From the NCBI GenBank assembly GCA_947359465.1, contig OX375876.1:81490359-81554358 (forward strand): 64,000 bases of DNA, read 5' to 3'. The notes beneath the pieces were generated by a model that was not told the DNA's origin, made no database searches, and was given only the letters and a program-made list of their open reading frames with translations. The translations under genes were made by a program, and so were the position numbers. This DNA is from Metellina segmentata (lineage: Eukaryota; Arthropoda; Arachnida; Araneae; Tetragnathidae). Shown here one piece after another: positions 46,533-58,058 of the stretch (position 1 is its first letter; each line of letters opens with the position of its first letter).

Positions 46533-48344
46533 AACTACAATAACAGTGTAAGTCTTTTCGAACAATATCTTAACTGTAACATGGTAGTTCAATAGGATCC
46601 TCACACATTAGTGGTATGCGCGAAAACGCTTTCCATGAAGGGGATGATCTGTGTAGACAAATCAAACTCAACCTATTTTGTAAGTTTTCAAAAAAAAACA
46701 AAAAACAGGTTGGTTTTACAGCGCTTTTGAAAAAGAAAGTCGCTGCTTTGAGTTTTCAACAGCAAGTTCTCTAAGAAGCAGTCATTGGAAGCTCCTTGCA
46801 AATCTCCTTGACCAATCCATTCTCGTACCCATTTTCACTTATTTTTCCTGCAGCAACATTTATTACTTGATTCAGCTTCACTCTCCGTATCATCTTTAGC
46901 AGTCGACACTCGAACACCAACTAAACCGTGTCTGAACGAACACTCACCTACTAGCTGTTTTCTGGTTTAGTAGAGCTAATAAATTAATCACTACTTGACG
47001 AAATTACTGGCGTAGTGTGTTCGAGCCTTAAGGAAACCAGTTCAACAAACTCTTAACAATTATTTATAGATTACGATCGCTGCAACATCGCAATCAATTA
47101 ATCGTTTTCACAAACATGTTTTTTTTTAGAGTTAAAAAAAAAAAATTCCTGATTATCCATTCTTAGCACTGCAGTGAAACAAAAATTATGCCACAACACA
47201 TGTTATAATTATGCAGTGTAAGCAGAAAAGACAGAATTTAAACATCTGCTTCAATCAAGGTCACTCCTTATCAGTGGTAACAAATTAATAACATAGCTAG
47301 CTTCAATTTGAAAACGTGCAGAACTTTCCAGATGACTCAATAGATAAACAGCAATTTTTAAGACTGCTTTAATATGAAATCTGCCATAAGTAACCTTTAC
47401 TGACCATTTAATTTTATCTTGTTTAAGAATGAATTATTATAATTGTTTCAAAGGAAAGATCCTCCTTCTAATCACAAGAAAAATAATCATGAATCGAGAG
47501 TATATTTCAGACAAGGTGAGCTAGAGGAGATTAATTAATGCATAACTATATGAAGTTTCTTTCTTAAACATTTATCAATCATTTGAAGACATTAGTCTTA
47601 AACTCGCTGTGTATGTTGTTATTACACCAAGAGTAATTGGCAGACAAACTAACAGAGCTAATATTCCTGCCAATAATCCTTATTACAGACGGTAAGTCAT
47701 CATCGACTTTTTGTATTCATTCATAGCATTGTTATGTCCAAAAGGTAAAAGAACTAAAGGCGAACACAAGCAAATGAACTAATTTTTAGAGACTTTCAAA
47801 TAGTTATGGTGAGTTCACTTAATGGTTTCAAACCTGAAAATTGTTAGATAAAGCACCAAAATGTGCATTTGAAGCTATTACTAGAAGAAACAAACATATC
47901 TTCTCTGTTGTGTATGAATTATTACACATTATGGTGACTCTCATTTACAACTTGCACTCTTAAAAAGTCATTTGCAACTTTAAAATTTCAAAAAACTTAT
48001 TTAAGGAATACAACATTTATCAAAATATTTCAGTACACAAAGTTCCTAATGCCAAGAACTTTGACCATAATGTTATTTTACTCATATGGTTTCTACTGTT
48101 TGTATTTATATGTTTAGTGGCTGCATTTTTGACGTCGCTATCTCTTGCATGCTTTACACAATATTTATTAAGTGCGGTTGAAAGTTATTTTAGTTTAATA
48201 TAATTACACAAATTGCAGAAGAATAACATAAGTTTATTTTTGAGCCACCTATGCACACATGGTGGAATTAAAAAGTAACATTTTTTGATTAATTCATGTC
48301 TGATTAATGAAACAATTAAATATTTCAAAAAAAATTTTTTTTTT

Positions 48345-48405
48345 CCAATTGCTTCACAATCTTTTTAAAATATGGTGATGTTGATCATGATGAGTCACCC
48401 CCCCC
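48345..48405. repeat. intronic direct repeat with TGAGTCA, copy 1
   Basis: TGGTGATGTTGATCATGATG then AGTCACCCCCC. It matches 49318-49358. Confidence 0.55.
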
Positions 48406-49317
48406 CTCAAAAAAAAATCTAATCGCAAGTGCACCACAGCTTATGAAACACAAATAAAAATGAAAAAGAATAAAAGTGCAATAAGTAGCATCAATTTCTT
48501 AAAATATATTTTAGGGGGTAGGTCTGATCACATTTTCAAAACTCATTTGTGTATTGATAATGTACAGGTCAAAACTAGATTAAATTTAACAGTTTAGATT
48601 GAGTCTTGAAATGATTTGTCTGTCAAATTATTTTTTCATTATTTTATTTAAAGCTTCTTCTCAGGAACATTTTCAACTACGTTTATGATTAACATTTTAA
48701 AAATGCACAGTTTCATAAGATGGGTTGTGTTAACACATCTGCAGCTGGAAACAAGATTTTCAGTTGCAAAATACTCAACAATAAGGTAAAATAATTCACA
48801 TTTCTTTTCTATTTTTCAGATATATATTTCCTATAAAAATTCTACTCACAAAACTAAACTTACTAAGTGTGTTTATCAAGAAATCTAACTTTCATGCTAT
48901 CGTTTCTCTCATATTTTACACTGAATTATGAGTTCTTCCTTTTCTAAGTTCAATTTACCTGTCTTAATATTAATACAGTGTGCTTACCTAATATTTACAT
49001 TTTTACAGTGACCTTAATTTTTCAATGCAAACATTAAACATAAATGTTTGATTATTTTTTGTCTTAATAGGCATGCAGCTTGTATATCTATCTAAGAACT
49101 TTATATATACCCAAATTTTTTATAAGTATTTTGAAATAATATTTAATATTCCTTCTATGTACACGAGAAATTAATTCTGTGAAAGGTTATTCATAGAACA
49201 AGAATGTAGTTTGCTTTACAATGTTCATGCTGCACTTTAAATTTCTTTAATTATTCTAGAATTATGTAAAGTAGAAAATAATATCAAATACTGAGCTTTT
49301 CTTCACAGCTTTCCAAA

Positions 49318-49358
49318 ATGTGGTGATATTAATCATGATGAGTCAACTCCCCCCCACA
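49318..49358. repeat. intronic direct repeat with TGAGTCA, copy 2
   Basis: TGGTGATATTAATCATGATG then AGTCAACTCCCCCCC. The shared TGAGTCA is an AP-1/bZIP consensus; function is not known. Confidence 0.55.
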
Positions 49359-49656
49359 CACAGTACTTAATCGAAAGTGAAAGTAATCTCTTATTCCCTA
49401 ACCTCTCAACTGGTAGTCAGTCTGAAACCATGCATATATATATTTTCACCCATTAGTAACTATTTACCTTCAACAAGAGTACATGTTTTAAACAGATCAT
49501 TTGTTTCAATTCACTAGTCATCTAATACTATACTGAAAATAATTTAGGCAGTAATAATTCATAAGTTCCAGAAATAAAAATGTTGATTTATCTTCATGTT
49601 TACCTAGAAAAAGCTTTACATAAAAGATTGAAAGGAACAAGGATAACATCACAAAC

Positions 49657-52298
49657 CTTTCTGACTCGTCTCCATTGATATCACTTTTTGAAGATGGAAC
49701 CTCAGGCATGTCTTGTGAAACTTGTAGATTAGTGGAAGGAGGAGTTCCAAGCTCCTTTGTTTCAATATGATTTTGAATAACTTGACTAGGAACTACAGTC
49801 TCCTGTTTTACGACACTAGAAGTAGATGAAATCTCTGGAATGCTTACAGAAGATGCTTGAGTACCAACAGTGGAAGTTTGTGCAATAGCTACTTGTTGTG
49901 GTTGCATAGAAGCAACTTGATTGACAGAAATTTGTGTCATTTCAGCCATCTGCGATGTGGAAGAAACTTCTGGAGTTGTTTGAGAGACTGCTGAAGAAAG
50001 GTTTTGAGAGGGTATATTAGTCACTGTTTGACTTTGCAGTGGTAGTGAAATCTGTATTCCTTGCTGAGAAGGCAATTGAGATTCCCGAGTAGGCTGTGAC
50101 TGAGGCATGGTTGATGCAAGATTTAATGAATGAGGTGCAACTGGATCATTAGAACTACCTTGTTGCATCGTACTTGAATTTGGATCTTTTGCAGCATTCT
50201 GAGACAGAGAACCACTCTGTGCTCCAGGAGTCGATTGAACAGGTTTCTGAGGCTGCTGGAATGTAATACTCTGCACTCCTTGAACTGGTTGACTAACTAG
50301 TAGCTGCTGATTTTCAATAACTGACTGGTTTATGGAGGCATTCTGGGGTTGAAGGCTAGCAGAGGCATGCTGTAAGTTACCAGTAGTATTCTGTGGCTGT
50401 TGCACATTAGTAACAATATTTTGTTGAACACATGAACCATCTTGCTGATGCACATTGCTACCGACATTCTGTTGTAATTGTATATTATTACTAATATTCT
50501 GCTGTGGTTGCAAGCTATTACTGACATTCTGTTGTTGTGGTAGCACACTACTAACATTCTGTTGTGGTTGCATGCCACTGACATTCTGCTGTGGTTGTAA
50601 ACTACTTACATTTGGTTGAGGTTGCATGCTACTGACATTCTGTTGTAACTGAATGCTACCAATATTTTGATGTAAGCTATTACCAACATTCTGTTGCAAT
50701 TCCATGGTACTGCTTACATTCTGTTGTGGCTGCATATTACTACTGACATTTTGCTGTTGTTGAATACTGCTATTGACATTTTGCTGCAAACTAGAGCTAA
50801 TATTTTGAGTTGGCTGCACACCAGTACTGATATTCTGTTGAGATTGCAACACATTAGTATTAATATTATGTTGAGGCTGTTGCATACTTGCATTGATATT
50901 CTGTGTCTGCAAACCAGTTGCTACATCTTGTTGCTGAATATTAGATCCAATCTGTTGCTGTATGCCTGAACTAACTGTCAGTTGCTGCTGGGTGTTGGTA
51001 GATATATTTTGCTGTGGTATATTGGTCGACACGTTTTGTTGAATGCTAGATGCATTTTGCTGTTGTATGCCAGTAGAAGCTTTTGGTTGTTGCTGAATAT
51101 TAATATTAAGTGACTGAACACTTGAAGAAGCATTTTGTGGCTGTTGCAAATTAGTGGCTGCATTCAATGATTGTTGAGGGCTAGTAGACACATTCTGTTG
51201 TGTTTGCTGCAAGCTAGAAGTAACATTCGATGGGTTCTGCACAGCCGAAGAAACATTTTGAGGCTGTTGTAAACTAGAAGCATTAATGTTCTGTGGTTGC
51301 TGCGCACTTAAGGCAACACACTGAGATTGTTGACTTCCTTGTTCAGAAGATGTAATAGATTTTATAGTTTCATGAACATTGACTTCTTTTTCTATAGGTC
51401 GAGGTATTGCTTTTGAATGCATACCTGTGATAAGCGGATACTGGCCATTATTGATGGGAAGAAATATGCCATACATTGGCTGTTGGATTTGATCAGAACC
51501 AACGGCTACTGATATGCTACCAGGATAGGCATCACCTGGTGAAATTTCATATATATGTGCAATTTTATCAGCAGGTATGGATTCTGACAAAGAGCTTGAT
51601 ATCAATTGTATGTTAGGGCTAATAGAAGATTCTACAATTTCAGCTTTAGCTTCCATGACAGGAGCTGGAGGATCCATAAAATCCAAACATAACCAGCGAC
51701 CTCTTTTAAATGGTTCACTACTTACTATTTTTACAACTCTAAATCTGTGTTGCCACTGATCTGGAAGGGCAGGTGGTTTGACATAATCACTTTGAGTATT
51801 CTCACTTAACATACTTGGCTCTTCACTTTTAGAAGCTTCGGATGGAAATTTTAATGCAACATCACTCTGATTATTTTGTTTTACAGACATCTCAATTTTA
51901 CACTTGACTGCAATGGATGGACAGTTTGTTGACACATCGTCGTTGTTGGTAGTGTTGCTGTTATCTTCCGACAATTGGTCATTGTCAACATCAGTGGTTC
52001 TTGAGCAGTCCAAAATATCTGAACTAGCATCTTCAGTATGACTCTCATCTAAATCGTCAGCACTATCCTCACCACCATCAGTACTAAGACGAGAGCCTTT
52101 TACAGTAACACTAGTAATTTGAAAAGAAGTTTGTTTTCGTTTTAATGTCGAAGGTTCACTAACAGCGGCGTGATGTGTAGGGTGTGTATCTGAAATTACA
52201 GTTCCCGATGAAATGGGAACAATGTTGGGAGCACTATTGTTTCGATTATTATTGCTAAGATTACCATCTTCTTTTAACGTCTTGTCACTCTCAGCCAT
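49657..52298 (-). CDS. bun: bunched/TSC22D long isoform, coding exon 1
   Basis: 2642 nt, 880 codons plus two bases, ending at donor AG/GTTTGT. Start ATG at 52296-52298 (MAESDKTL) has G at -3 and +4; an in-frame ATG 38 codons upstream has weak context. Residues 52-68 carry long-isoform motif 1 (KRKQTSFQITSVTVKG). Residues 182-214 carry motif 2 (HRFRVVKIVSSEPFKRGRWL then CLDFMDPP). Both motifs are known from Bunched A and the mammalian long TSC22D proteins, where motif 2 has been linked to Madm/NRBP1 binding. An acidic/serine region lies at 70-130. About residues 330-670 are a degenerate Q/N/S-rich repeat (QPQQNVSS-like). Predicted full protein 994 residues, close to the roughly 1070 of human TSC22D1 long form. 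Confidence 0.96.
50335..51340 (-). repeat. coding degenerate tandem repeat (Q/N/S-rich)
   Basis: Units of 18-36 nt encoding variants of QPQQNVSS, LQQNISTN or IQQQNVSS, repeated dozens of times inside bunched exon 1. Unit length always changes by multiples of 3, so the frame is kept. Such tracts are usually disordered and evolve fast. Confidence 0.85.
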
Positions 52299-53829
52299 GA
52301 CAGAAATGCACTTAACGTAAAGTATGCAATTTGTACACTTCACTTTAGAGCGGAATTTCACCACCGCTTTTAGATTCACAAAGAAAAGAATATAATTATC
52401 GTGAAGCAACATATGTAGTTGATCATAATGAGATCACAGAATTAAAAATTTATTTAATCAGCAAAATTAATGCCGGCTCATAGAGAGCAACAACAAACAA
52501 TCACCGATTTTCAGCTCGAAAATGGCGACCATGTGTGAAGCCCAATTTCTCTGTAATACGCAACTCCATTAGGACAGGAAGCCAGTTGACAGCCGACAAA
52601 TAAGTATGATGCTAGATGTCACTACCGTTCCTGAATCAAGCAATCTTCTTGACATTTTCATCTGTTTAGCTCTTTTTTTATTCCTGAACGGGTCTCTAAA
52701 TAATTTCCAAGATCATTTATTGCTGTTATAAATGTCAACACATTCAGTACTTTCATTAAAACTTATCTGCAATCTACGATGGCAATGGCAGAATGCAGAG
52801 AAAAGTTGAGGTTTACAAGTGATTTTTATTAAATAATTAAAAATAAATCTTCAAAATTTCTTCATTCCATGGGCATATTTTAAATATCATTGTTAGAAGA
52901 TAATTTTAAATTTTTTTCATCAAAGCCAATAGCAATAAAAAATTTCCTCTGTTGTTGATGGAGGAAAAGATGAATTTTATCGAACAATCTAAGAAGCAAT
53001 AAATTTTAGAATTTAGCACACAAAAGTTTACTATGCATTTTTATGCTCCCAAAACAGCTCAAATTCATTTTTCAAAACAAAAATTAATGCAAAATTCATT
53101 TAGCTAGACCTCCCATTGAACCATACTGCAAAATAACGTTTTGCCCTTTGGGAAATATTTATTGCTTGTTTCAAAAGCAAGGAAAAAATCAAGGAATGAA
53201 ATACATGCATTATATCGCTTCTGCAGATAGGACGTGTCAAATTGTGATGATAATTAAAAATCTCTTGAGTTAAAGATGAATGGATAGTTGATCATTACGA
53301 TGAACAACAAAAAGAGTTAAACTCTGTTTAAGATTGCCAGGTTCAATTCCGGCGACACTCGGGAAACATTTTCTGATTGGCTTAGGGACCTTTTCTAAAA
53401 CCCGAGGCGGTTTTTCTAAGCTCCTGTAGACTTAACATGGGAACTTTTTAAGTAAACGAAAAAAACATGTGTTCATTAAATTTCTAAGAAAATATAGCTT
53501 TTTCGAGTTCTAGAATTTTATTTATTATTATTTTTGTCTTATGTCAGAATAAATTTGAAGACGTTTTGAGTAAATACCTTTTTTTTTAAACAACTTTGTG
53601 TTTTCCGCAATCTAAGCACGTTGTGCAATCCATCACGTCAATTATGCAGGTACGTGGGCTTTCATGTAATTCTTTTATACCGAATGCATCCATATTATAA
53701 CAATCCTATGCTTTTTGTCCTCCCTGGAAAGATATATTAATTGATATGTCCAACTTTCAGACGATTGTAGCAGACGACATTGAAATGCGACTTTGGCGAT
53801 GTAAACTCGCGCAAAAGGTAGTTAAAAAA
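52299..53829 (-). promoter_or_regulatory. bunched 5' UTR and upstream region
   Basis: No further exon is recognised upstream of the start. A YY1-like AAAATGGCGAC (52519-52529, plus) lies about 220 bp before the start codon, a plausible promoter-proximal site. 52600-53829 is AT-rich with no supported feature. A transcription start cannot be fixed from sequence alone. Confidence 0.35.
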
Positions 53830-53895
53830 TACAAATACAAATACAAATATTGACGACCAGCTACAGGCTCGAGCCCAACAAGGCTGGTCCTTTGT

Positions 53896-56805
53896 TTATG
53901 AATTCCCCAATTCCCACTGACTATCCAATTGTATCTTAAATTCTTACACTCCCTTTGAATTAACTATATTTTCTGGCAACGCGTTCCAACTGTCTATTAC
54001 CCTATTAAAATAGTAGTTTTTCCTTAAATCCCGATTGAAATGTGTCTTATTCAATTTATACCCATGACCTCTTGTTCTGTTATCCCTATTGAAATTTAAG
54101 CCCTCTGTGTCCCCTTGTTTTACAAACTTGAAAAGCTGAATCAAATCCCCCCTCCTTCATCTTCTTTCCAGTGTATACATGTTTAGCTTACTTAAACGTT
54201 CATTATAGTCGAAATTTGCTAGCCCCTTTATTATTTTTGTAGCTCTGTGCAGAACCCTTTCAATTGATTCTATGTCCTTTCTCATATATGGAGCCCAGAA
54301 TTGTACAGCATATTCTAGATGTGGTCTTACTAAACCCTTATATAACGGCAAGATTATATTCTTATCCCTTGAAGTTACTGTCTTTTTAATATACCCCAAT
54401 AACCTATTAGCCTTTTTACCCGCAGCTGAACATTGGTGACCCATTTTAAAATCCCTGTGAATTATCACCCCAAGATCCTTGACTGTTTCTCCCTCCTTTA
54501 CCTTTACTCCCTGCAGACAGTACTCGGCTCCACTGTTCCTGTAACCCATATGCAGAACTTGACATTTCCCTACATTAAATGATATACCCCATTTTACAGA
54601 CCATTCGGATATCTTATCAAAATCCCCTTGTAAATTTTCTATCTGTAACTTGGTATCCACTGTCCCCCATATTTTTAAGTCATCTGCAAATATACTAATT
54701 CTATTCTTGATCCCCTGACCTATATCATCTATGAAAATTATAAATAAAATTGGTCCCAAAACTGATCCCTGAGGCACCCCACTTATAACTTCTGTCCACT
54801 GTGAATAATTTCCTTTTACCTGCACTCTCTGCTTTCTACCCAATAACCAATTCTTTATCCATATTAATGTTTTTCCCTGAATCCCCAGCCTTTCCAATTT
54901 AAACAGTAATGCCTCATGAGGTATTTTATCAAAAGCCTTTTGAAAATCTATGTACATGATATCCACACTGCTCTTATTATCCAGCTCCTCAGTAATTTTT
55001 TCGTAGAACTTCAAAAGGTATGTAGAGCAGGATCTGCCCTTCCTAAACCCATACTGATTCTCTGATAACAGTCCCCCTTCCTCCAAGTATAACATTATAT
55101 GCTTTTTTAACAGAGATTCAAATATTTTGCAAATTACTGATGTTAGACTTACTGGTCTATAGTTGCCCGGATCACTTTGTATTCCCTTTTTGAAAATTGG
55201 AGTTGTGTTGGCCAACTTCCAATCCATTGGTACCCTAACCGTGCTATATGTTGAATTAAATATCGTGTGAATTACTTCCCCCAATTCTTCCGCGCATTCC
55301 ACTAGTACTCTCGGATAAATATCGTCTGGCCCTGGTGCTTTAGATGGCTTAATTCTTTTCAACTGATGTACTATTTCTTATCTGTTAAATTTGCATTCTT
55401 TAACTATACCCCCTGCAAAGGCTCCATCCTTGGGATCCTTTTTTAAATTATAGTTACCATTGAAAACCCCCAGAAAAAAGTCATGTAACACGTTTGCCAT
55501 TCCTAACTCGTCTTGAATGAACTCACCTCCCTTCCCCTCCAACGGGCCCAGTGTAGTACTAAATTTATTTTTACCACTTGCATATACAAAAAATTCTTTT
55601 GGGTTTATATTTATTTCCCTTGCTAGATTTTCCTCCAAGGACACCTTTTGCTTCCGACTAATAGTTTTAAACTCCTTTCTGGCTTTCTGATATGCCTCCT
55701 TGTCCTTGTCGTTACCAGTGCTTTTATATACCCTGTATGTTCTTTGTTTTAATTTTAAAGTTTTGTGTGTTTCCCCTGAAAACCACATAGGGAGCAGTTT
55801 TCTAGATTTTCCTTTTTTCCTGAAAGTTACATGTTTTTTTAACACTCTGTCTAACTTATTCTTGAATTCCTCCCATTGTTCAGAATGATGCGGTGCTAAT
55901 AATCCCCCCTTTGAATGTTTCCTTTAACTCTTCCCTTATCCTATGAAAATTTACCTTTCTGAAATTTGGAATTATCCTACTATTGATTGTGTATGCTGAC
56001 TGAAAATTTATACTTAATCTGATACTTCTATGATCACTTTCTCCCAGTGGCTCACCTATAACCAAATCCTGCACCTTATCCTCATCATTGCTGAAAATCA
56101 AATCCAATATTGTATTGTCCCTAGTATCCTTATACACCATCTGGTACAAAAAGCAATCCTGTATCACTTCCAAAAATTCTGTCCCTTTCCCATTTGTAGC
56201 TAGATTGTTTGTCCAGTCAATATTTGGATAGTTATAGAGTCCCATTAAAATTAATTCTCCTTTTTGACATGCTTCGTTTATCAGATTGCACACGCCCTTT
56301 TCCTGCTCTTCACTACAAACAGGAGGTCTACATATATTACCCAGAGTTAGTCCTTTGCCTTTGTCTGTATTCAGTTTCACCCAGACTGATTATATACCCT
56401 CAGTTTTACTATTTAACTTTATTTCCGTACAGTTTAAAAATTTTCTCACATAAATCAAAACCCCACCCCTTTTCCTATTCACTCTGTCCTCCCTAAACAT
56501 TGTGAATCCACTTAATTCTAAAATTTGTGCATCTTCACTGCTTGTCCAACTTTTAGTAATCCCAATAATATCTATATCCTCTGCTTGTGCAATTGCCTTG
56601 AGCTCATCCATTTTATTTCTCACACTGCGCGAGCATTACAATAAAATACTTTTAGCTTATTTTTCACCCTTATATTGCACTTTCCCCTTGTATTATTTGT
56701 CTTGGTATTGTTTTTCTCCCTTACACTGCACTTCTCCTTTGTATTGTTTGTCTCCTGCAATTTAGACCCTGTTAGTTTTCCTAAGCAATTACTGTGTACT
56801 GTCAA
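53896..56805 (-). pseudogene. CR1 ORF2: endonuclease and reverse transcriptase, broken
   Basis: Endonuclease: VFYCNARAV, GITKSWTSSEDAQ and RGGVLIYVRKF at the start, and LILMGLYNYPNIDW, LDLIFSN, GESDHRSI later. RT: KPSKAPGPDDIYPRVL, RPVSLTSVICKIFE, YGFRKGRSC, DIMYIDFQKAFDKIPH, SGVPQGSVLGP, IFADDLKIW, LGVIIHRD. The tail ends RKNYYFNRVIDSWNALPENI. Breaks seen: a 2-bp GC duplication at about 56628, in-frame TAA at 56390-56392, a frame change near 55860, and stops at 55378-55380, 54157-54159 and 53944-53946. Copy 2 keeps GAA where the 56390 stop lies. The RT FADD box is intact, but the gene is dead. Confidence 0.93.
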
Positions 56806-56837
56806 CCCTCTATGTCCTTAACATCCCTGCTTGTATT

Positions 56838-57617
56838 CTAGTTTTTTGACTCCAGAATGTTCAAAACCCGCTTGCCAACCTCCCTATTACCTATCAGGCT
56901 TAAATGCAAATTGTCCCTGCTTATCGAATCCCTCCTACACTCCTTCCAAACATCTAAAAATCTAACCTCCTCCCTCTCACACAAATCCCTTAACAACCCG
57001 TTCATCTTATTGGCCCTTTGATTTAACCACCCATTACCTAACCCATACCTAGGTAGTAATCCTAATACTGTTACCTCTACCCCATGAGACTTAATGCCTC
57101 TTAAAAGTGTTTCCGCTTCCCTCTTAAACTCAACATTAGTAGTCCTCTCTACATCATTTGTTCCCACCCACACTGCCCTTTCCTCCCCTTTAATTACACC
57201 TGCCTTAACTGCCTCAACTACATGTTTTACCCTGGCGCCTGGCAAGCAACACCTTGCAAAATTGCGCTTTTTACGCCCTACCATTTCTCCCAAAACCCTA
57301 ACCACTGAATCACCAATCACAACCCCTCTAGTTACCTTATCAACCTCATCCCCCTGATCTATGTGTCCCAAGTCTTCACATTGAACACCCTTTTCCACTT
57401 CCTCTGCAGACCTCACCTTCAAAGCCTCCAGTTCCTTCCTCAAATCACCCACCTCTAAGTAACTCTTGCATGTAAATACAACCTTCTCTGACATTTTAAC
57501 CCCACTCACACCACCCTTTCCTGCCTCAACCATATTCCCACACAAGTCACATTTCACATAGAACTCCCCACTGGCTCCCTCTGTCCTCGTCTCCTTGAAC
57601 ATTCTAACTAAACACAT
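56838..57617 (-). CDS. CR1 ORF1 with SGNH esterase domain, copy 1
   Basis: 259 codons, uninterrupted, starting at a methionine conserved with copy 2 (M-x-x-V-R-M-F-K-E). N-terminal zinc-finger-like CDLCGN ... TCKSY: the fourth cysteine present in copy 2 is tyrosine here. A short coiled segment (DLRKELEALKVR) follows. The SGNH/GDSL hydrolase has GDSVVRVLG (block I), WVGTNDVER (block III) and RDNLHLS (block V, Asp-His). CR1-clade ORF1 proteins carry this esterase; its exact role in retrotransposition is unclear. The gene is open although ORF2 is dead. Confidence 0.9.
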   Translation of the reverse strand: MCLVRMFKETRTEGASGEFYVKCDLCGNMVEAGKGGVSGVKMSEKVVFTCKSYLEVGDLRKELEALKVRSAEEVEKGVQCEDLGHIDQGDEVDKVTRGVVIGDSVVRVLGEMVGRKKRNFARCCLPGARVKHVVEAVKAGVIKGEERAVWVGTNDVERTTNVEFKREAETLLRGIKSHGVEVTVLGLLPRYGLGNGWLNQRANKMNGLLRDLCEREEVRFLDVWKECRRDSISRDNLHLSLIGNREVGKRVLNILESKN

Positions 57618-57747
57618 TCTAATCCAAAGTAATAAAGATACACAGAAAAAGCACTGCACTGAAACAAATATACAGAAAAAGCTGGAATTAAATATCCTAT
57701 AACCTTATATTAGTCAACTATAAACAAACAAGACACAAAATATTTAG

Positions 57748-57812
57748 GCCCAACGAGACATACTTGAATTAGTCCTAACGAGACATACGTGAATTAGTCC
57801 TAACGAGCGACT
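57748..57812. repeat. 25-bp tandem repeat
   Basis: CAACGAGACATACTTGAATT-AGTC repeated 2.5 times just upstream of the LINE 5' end; it may be part of its promoter or target sequence. Confidence 0.6.
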
Positions 57813-58058
57813 TAGGACTACTTGACAAGTCAAAAACAGTACAAGGACTATAAAAACACTTTAAAAACAATTAGAAATGTTTGAACTAATAGAAATAGAA
57901 GTAATACACTGCTTAGTACTAAATAAATGAAGAATAACGCAAAAATAATTTGAATTTCGCGGGAGCTCCGAAAACGCGACGCACACTGCTATCTTTTATG
58001 CATTATCTTTATTTCTAACAAGTTTAAACTTTTGATAATGCGTTGTTTTTTTAGTTAA

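Larger units (their letters stand above)
40270..49656 (-). other. bunched intron 1
   Basis: 9.4 kb between donor GTTTGT (49656) and the exon 2 acceptor. It holds the 5-kb composite transposon at 41499-46532. 40272-41498 and 46533-49656 are AT-rich and mostly unassigned. Short TSC22-family isoforms use internal promoters, so an alternative first exon may lie here; a donor-like GTGAGT at 46947 is noted separately. Confidence 0.88.
53830..57680 (-). mobile_element. near full-length CR1-clade LINE, copy 1
   Basis: Minus-strand order: 5' region with AGTGCTTTTTCTGTG repeats, ORF1 (56838-57617), ORF2 (endonuclease and RT, 53896-56805), short 3' UTR and a 3' tail of ATTTGT-type hexamers (53829-53850). 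CR1-group LINEs end in short tandem repeats rather than poly(A). ORF1 with an esterase domain and APE-type endonuclease fit CR1. ORF2 is broken in several places. A truncated relative is at 13970 and a second 5' part at 62676. Confidence 0.93.

Noticed and set aside
47460..47520. Short ATG frame followed by a good donor (GACAAG/GTGAGC) on plus
   Set aside because: Nine codons only, opposite strand to bunched and no acceptor exon recognised.
49518..49656. Continuation of the bunched frame past the donor to a stop at 49518
   Set aside because: Reads hydrophobic, non-conserved sequence; the GTTTGT donor and exact phase to the TSC-box exon show it is intron. A retained-intron isoform is possible but unsupported.
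52299..52412. Upstream in-frame ATG extending bunched by 38 residues
   Set aside because: Weak start context and non-conserved hydrophobic sequence; the MAESD start has a much better context.
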